From: Pontibacter roseus DSM 17521
Lineage (GTDB): Bacteria > Bacteroidota > Bacteroidia > Cytophagales > Hymenobacteraceae
Length of the DNA: 64,000 nucleotides
Direction: 5' to 3'
Assembly (NCBI RefSeq): GCF_000373265.1
Contig: NZ_KB890761.1
Coordinates: 1,166,599-1,230,598, forward strand
The position numbers and the translations under genes were made by a program. Below, in pieces: positions 62,561 to 64,000 of this stretch. How positions within the stretch are numbered: the first letter of the stretch is position 1; the number at the start of each line of letters is the position of its first letter. The notes beneath the pieces were generated by a model. It was not told where the DNA came from. It saw only the letters and a program-made list of their open reading frames with translations, and ran no database searches.

Positions 62561-64000
62561 TTATTCTCCATCAGGGGCCGCAACGGCGTTGCCGCGCTTT
62601 TTATCGCCTCCGTTCTCAATCTCCCTGTTAATCTCTTTGATGTCTACTGGTTGCGAGAAGTCGCCAAGCAGGTGCTTGGTGAAGTAGTCGCCCATCATCC
62701 AGAAGAAGTACTCGGTCATGTCGCCGAAGGCGTGGCGCTGGCCTGGCAGCATCAGGAAGTCGAAGCGCTTGTTGGCTTTGATGAGCGCATTGGCCATGCG
62801 GATGGTGCCGGCCGGATGCACGTTGTTGTCCACGTCGCCGGTTGCCAGCAGCAGGTGGCCTTTCAGGTTCTTGGCCAGGTCCGGGTTCTTCTCCACGGCA
62901 TATACGAACGTGGTGTCGCCCTTCGGTGAAACTACCTCTTTCACACCGTGGTGCTTCTCGCTCCACCAGCGATTGTAGATGTTGTTCTCGTGATTTCCAG
63001 CACCCGACACGGCTACCTTGAAGAAGTCAGGGTATACCAGCATGGCCGCCGTGGACATGAAACCGCCACCGGAGTGGCCAGTTATACCTACGCGGTCGAT
63101 GTCGATGAAACTGTGACGGTCCGCTAACTGCTCAATGGCTGATTTCTTGTCAGCTAGGCCGTAGTCGCGCAGGTTGCCGTAGCCGTAGGTATGGTACCAC
63201 TTGGAGCGGGCCGGGTGGCCACCACGGTTACCCACCGTAACCACCACAAAGCCTAACTGCGCCAGGCGGTCGATGCGGTCCATGCTGCGGCCGAAGGCCT
63301 TGTTCACGGCCTCCGTCTGCGGACCCGGGTATACGTAGGCGATAATCGGGTAGGTCTTAGTGGAGTCGAAGTCGAATGGCTTGTACATTACGCCGTAGAT
63401 GTCGGTGATGCCATCATCGGCCTTCACCTGGAACGGCTCCGGGAACTTGTAACCGGTCGTCATCAGGCGGCTCAGGTCCGCCTTCTCCAGGTCCATCACT
63501 TTGCGACCCTTCGTATCATACAGCGCAGACACCGGAACGGTGTTCACGCGGGAGGCGGTGTTCACGAAATAGCTGTTGGCATCGTTCAGGCTGATGCTGT
63601 TGTCGAAGTTGCCTTTGTTGAGGAGTTGCATGTTGCTGCCATCGAAGTTGATGCGGTAGAGGTGCATCAGGTAAGGGTCTTCTCCCTTTTCGCGGCCATT
63701 GGCAGTGAAGTAGAGTACGCGGTTCTTCTCGTCTATACCTACAATGTCCTCAGAATGGAAAGAGCCGGAAGTGATGCGGTTCTTCAGGTTGCCGGCGCCG
63801 TCGAAGAGGTAGAAGTGGCCCCAGCCGTCACGCTCAGACCAATGGATGAGTTCCTTGCCACCGTTCACTAAGCCAATGCGGTTCACCTCCACATAGGTGT
63901 TGAAGCGCTCATTAATCACAGGCGTCACTTTGCCGGAAGCAATGTCCAGTTCGCACACGTCAATCTTCTTCAGGTCGCGGCTGGTGCGGGTGAAGTAAAG
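62561..64000 (-). CDS. S9-family (dipeptidyl peptidase IV-like) peptidase, partial at the window edge
   Basis: The frame is open to base 64000, so the N-terminal part, including any signal peptide, is outside. 479 residues are visible. First is the end of a DPP IV beta-propeller (IHWSERDGWGHFYLFDGAGNLKN, quoted as SERDGWGHFYLFD). Then comes an alpha/beta-hydrolase domain with nucleophile in GHSGGGF, Asp in GDVDNNVHP and His in GQRHAFGD. Such enzymes cut X-Pro or X-Ala dipeptides in the periplasm. The last 20 residues are a short charged tail. Confidence 0.9.
   Translation of the reverse strand, partial: LYFTRTSRDLKKIDVCELDIASGKVTPVINERFNTYVEVNRIGLVNGGKELIHWSERDGWGHFYLFDGAGNLKNRITSGSFHSEDIVGIDEKNRVLYFTANGREKGEDPYLMHLYRINFDGSNMQLLNKGNFDNSISLNDANSYFVNTASRVNTVPVSALYDTKGRKVMDLEKADLSRLMTTGYKFPEPFQVKADDGITDIYGVMYKPFDFDSTKTYPIIAYVYPGPQTEAVNKAFGRSMDRIDRLAQLGFVVVTVGNRGGHPARSKWYHTYGYGNLRDYGLADKKSAIEQLADRHSFIDIDRVGITGHSGGGFMSTAAMLVYPDFFKVAVSGAGNHENNIYNRWWSEKHHGVKEVVSPKGDTTFVYAVEKNPDLAKNLKGHLLLATGDVDNNVHPAGTIRMANALIKANKRFDFLMLPGQRHAFGDMTEYFFWMMGDYFTKHLLGDFSQPVDIKEINREIENGGDKKRGNAVAAPDGE

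Overview
The window looks like chromosomal DNA of a Bacteroidota bacterium of the order Cytophagales, most likely Hymenobacteraceae and close to Pontibacter. The evidence is gene content (type IX secretion proteins PorT and PorE, a TonB receptor with a DUF4249 partner, DUF5606, a PerR plus 2-Cys peroxiredoxin pair), the ubiE-porT gene order, many TAnnTTTG promoter -7 boxes, and very few Shine-Dalgarno sequences. The genus is inferred from these features and was not tested against a database.

Layout. 0.2-4.4 kb: acyl-ACP desaturase, a DUF427 protein and a two-gene AAA+/VWA (MoxR or Mg-chelatase-like) module. 4.4-7.3 kb: a repeat-rich gap, a ChaA-type Ca2+/H+ antiporter, a small membrane protein and a barrel-type protein gene broken by an in-frame stop. 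7.5-13.4 kb: a ZIP-like membrane protein, a translationally coupled pxpB-pxpC-pxpA-NRAMP operon (5-oxoproline use) and a dicarboxylate/amino-acid symporter. 13.7-18.8 kb: cyclophilin, fasciclin lipoprotein, a frameshifted SDR gene, a 0.9-kb repeat-rich gap, then rsgA-waaA. 18.8-23.3 kb: an AT-rich accessory gene of unknown function, TRIC channel, GNAT, HAD, and a divergent HxlR/DsbA pair. 23.4-30.2 kb: peroxiredoxin and perR, enoyl-CoA hydratase, aspartate kinase, fbp, DUF5606, a TonB-domain protein, engB. 30.9-35.6 kb: porE-like OmpA protein, ubiE/menG overlapping porT, an SDR. 35.7-44.8 kb: a lipoprotein with atypical-kinase-like motifs and a tight four-gene surface operon (exported protein, TonB receptor, DUF4249 lipoprotein, MG2-type protein). 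44.9-50.9 kb: typA, msrB lipoprotein, small proteins, metG. 51.0-54.6 kb: a divergent pair formed by an HD-PycTM (DUF5706) membrane protein and a class III nucleotidyl cyclase fused to FlgO/TolB-like and TPR regions. 54.6-64.0 kb: MFS transporter, glycosyltransferase-like protein, pth, rplY (L25), prs, tRNA-Gln, purL, and an S9 peptidase cut by the right edge.

Two signals stand out. First, the 9-mer CAGGTATAG (complement CTATACCTG) occurs about 43 times by eye, against about 0.5 expected by chance. It lies in both orientations, in all three reading frames of genes and in intergenic DNA, and is repeatedly paired head-to-head inside hairpin terminators. This is the distribution of a DNA-uptake or genome-maintenance sequence, not of a gene-specific regulator. 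Second, the cyclase of the HD-PycTM pair has Gln at both base-selecting positions (normally Lys and Asp in adenylyl cyclases) while its catalytic residues are kept, so the pair may be a Pycsar-like signalling or defence system with an unusual nucleotide. A family of roughly 200-bp MITE-like intergenic elements with 25-bp inverted ends and covarying internal stems is also present in three copies.
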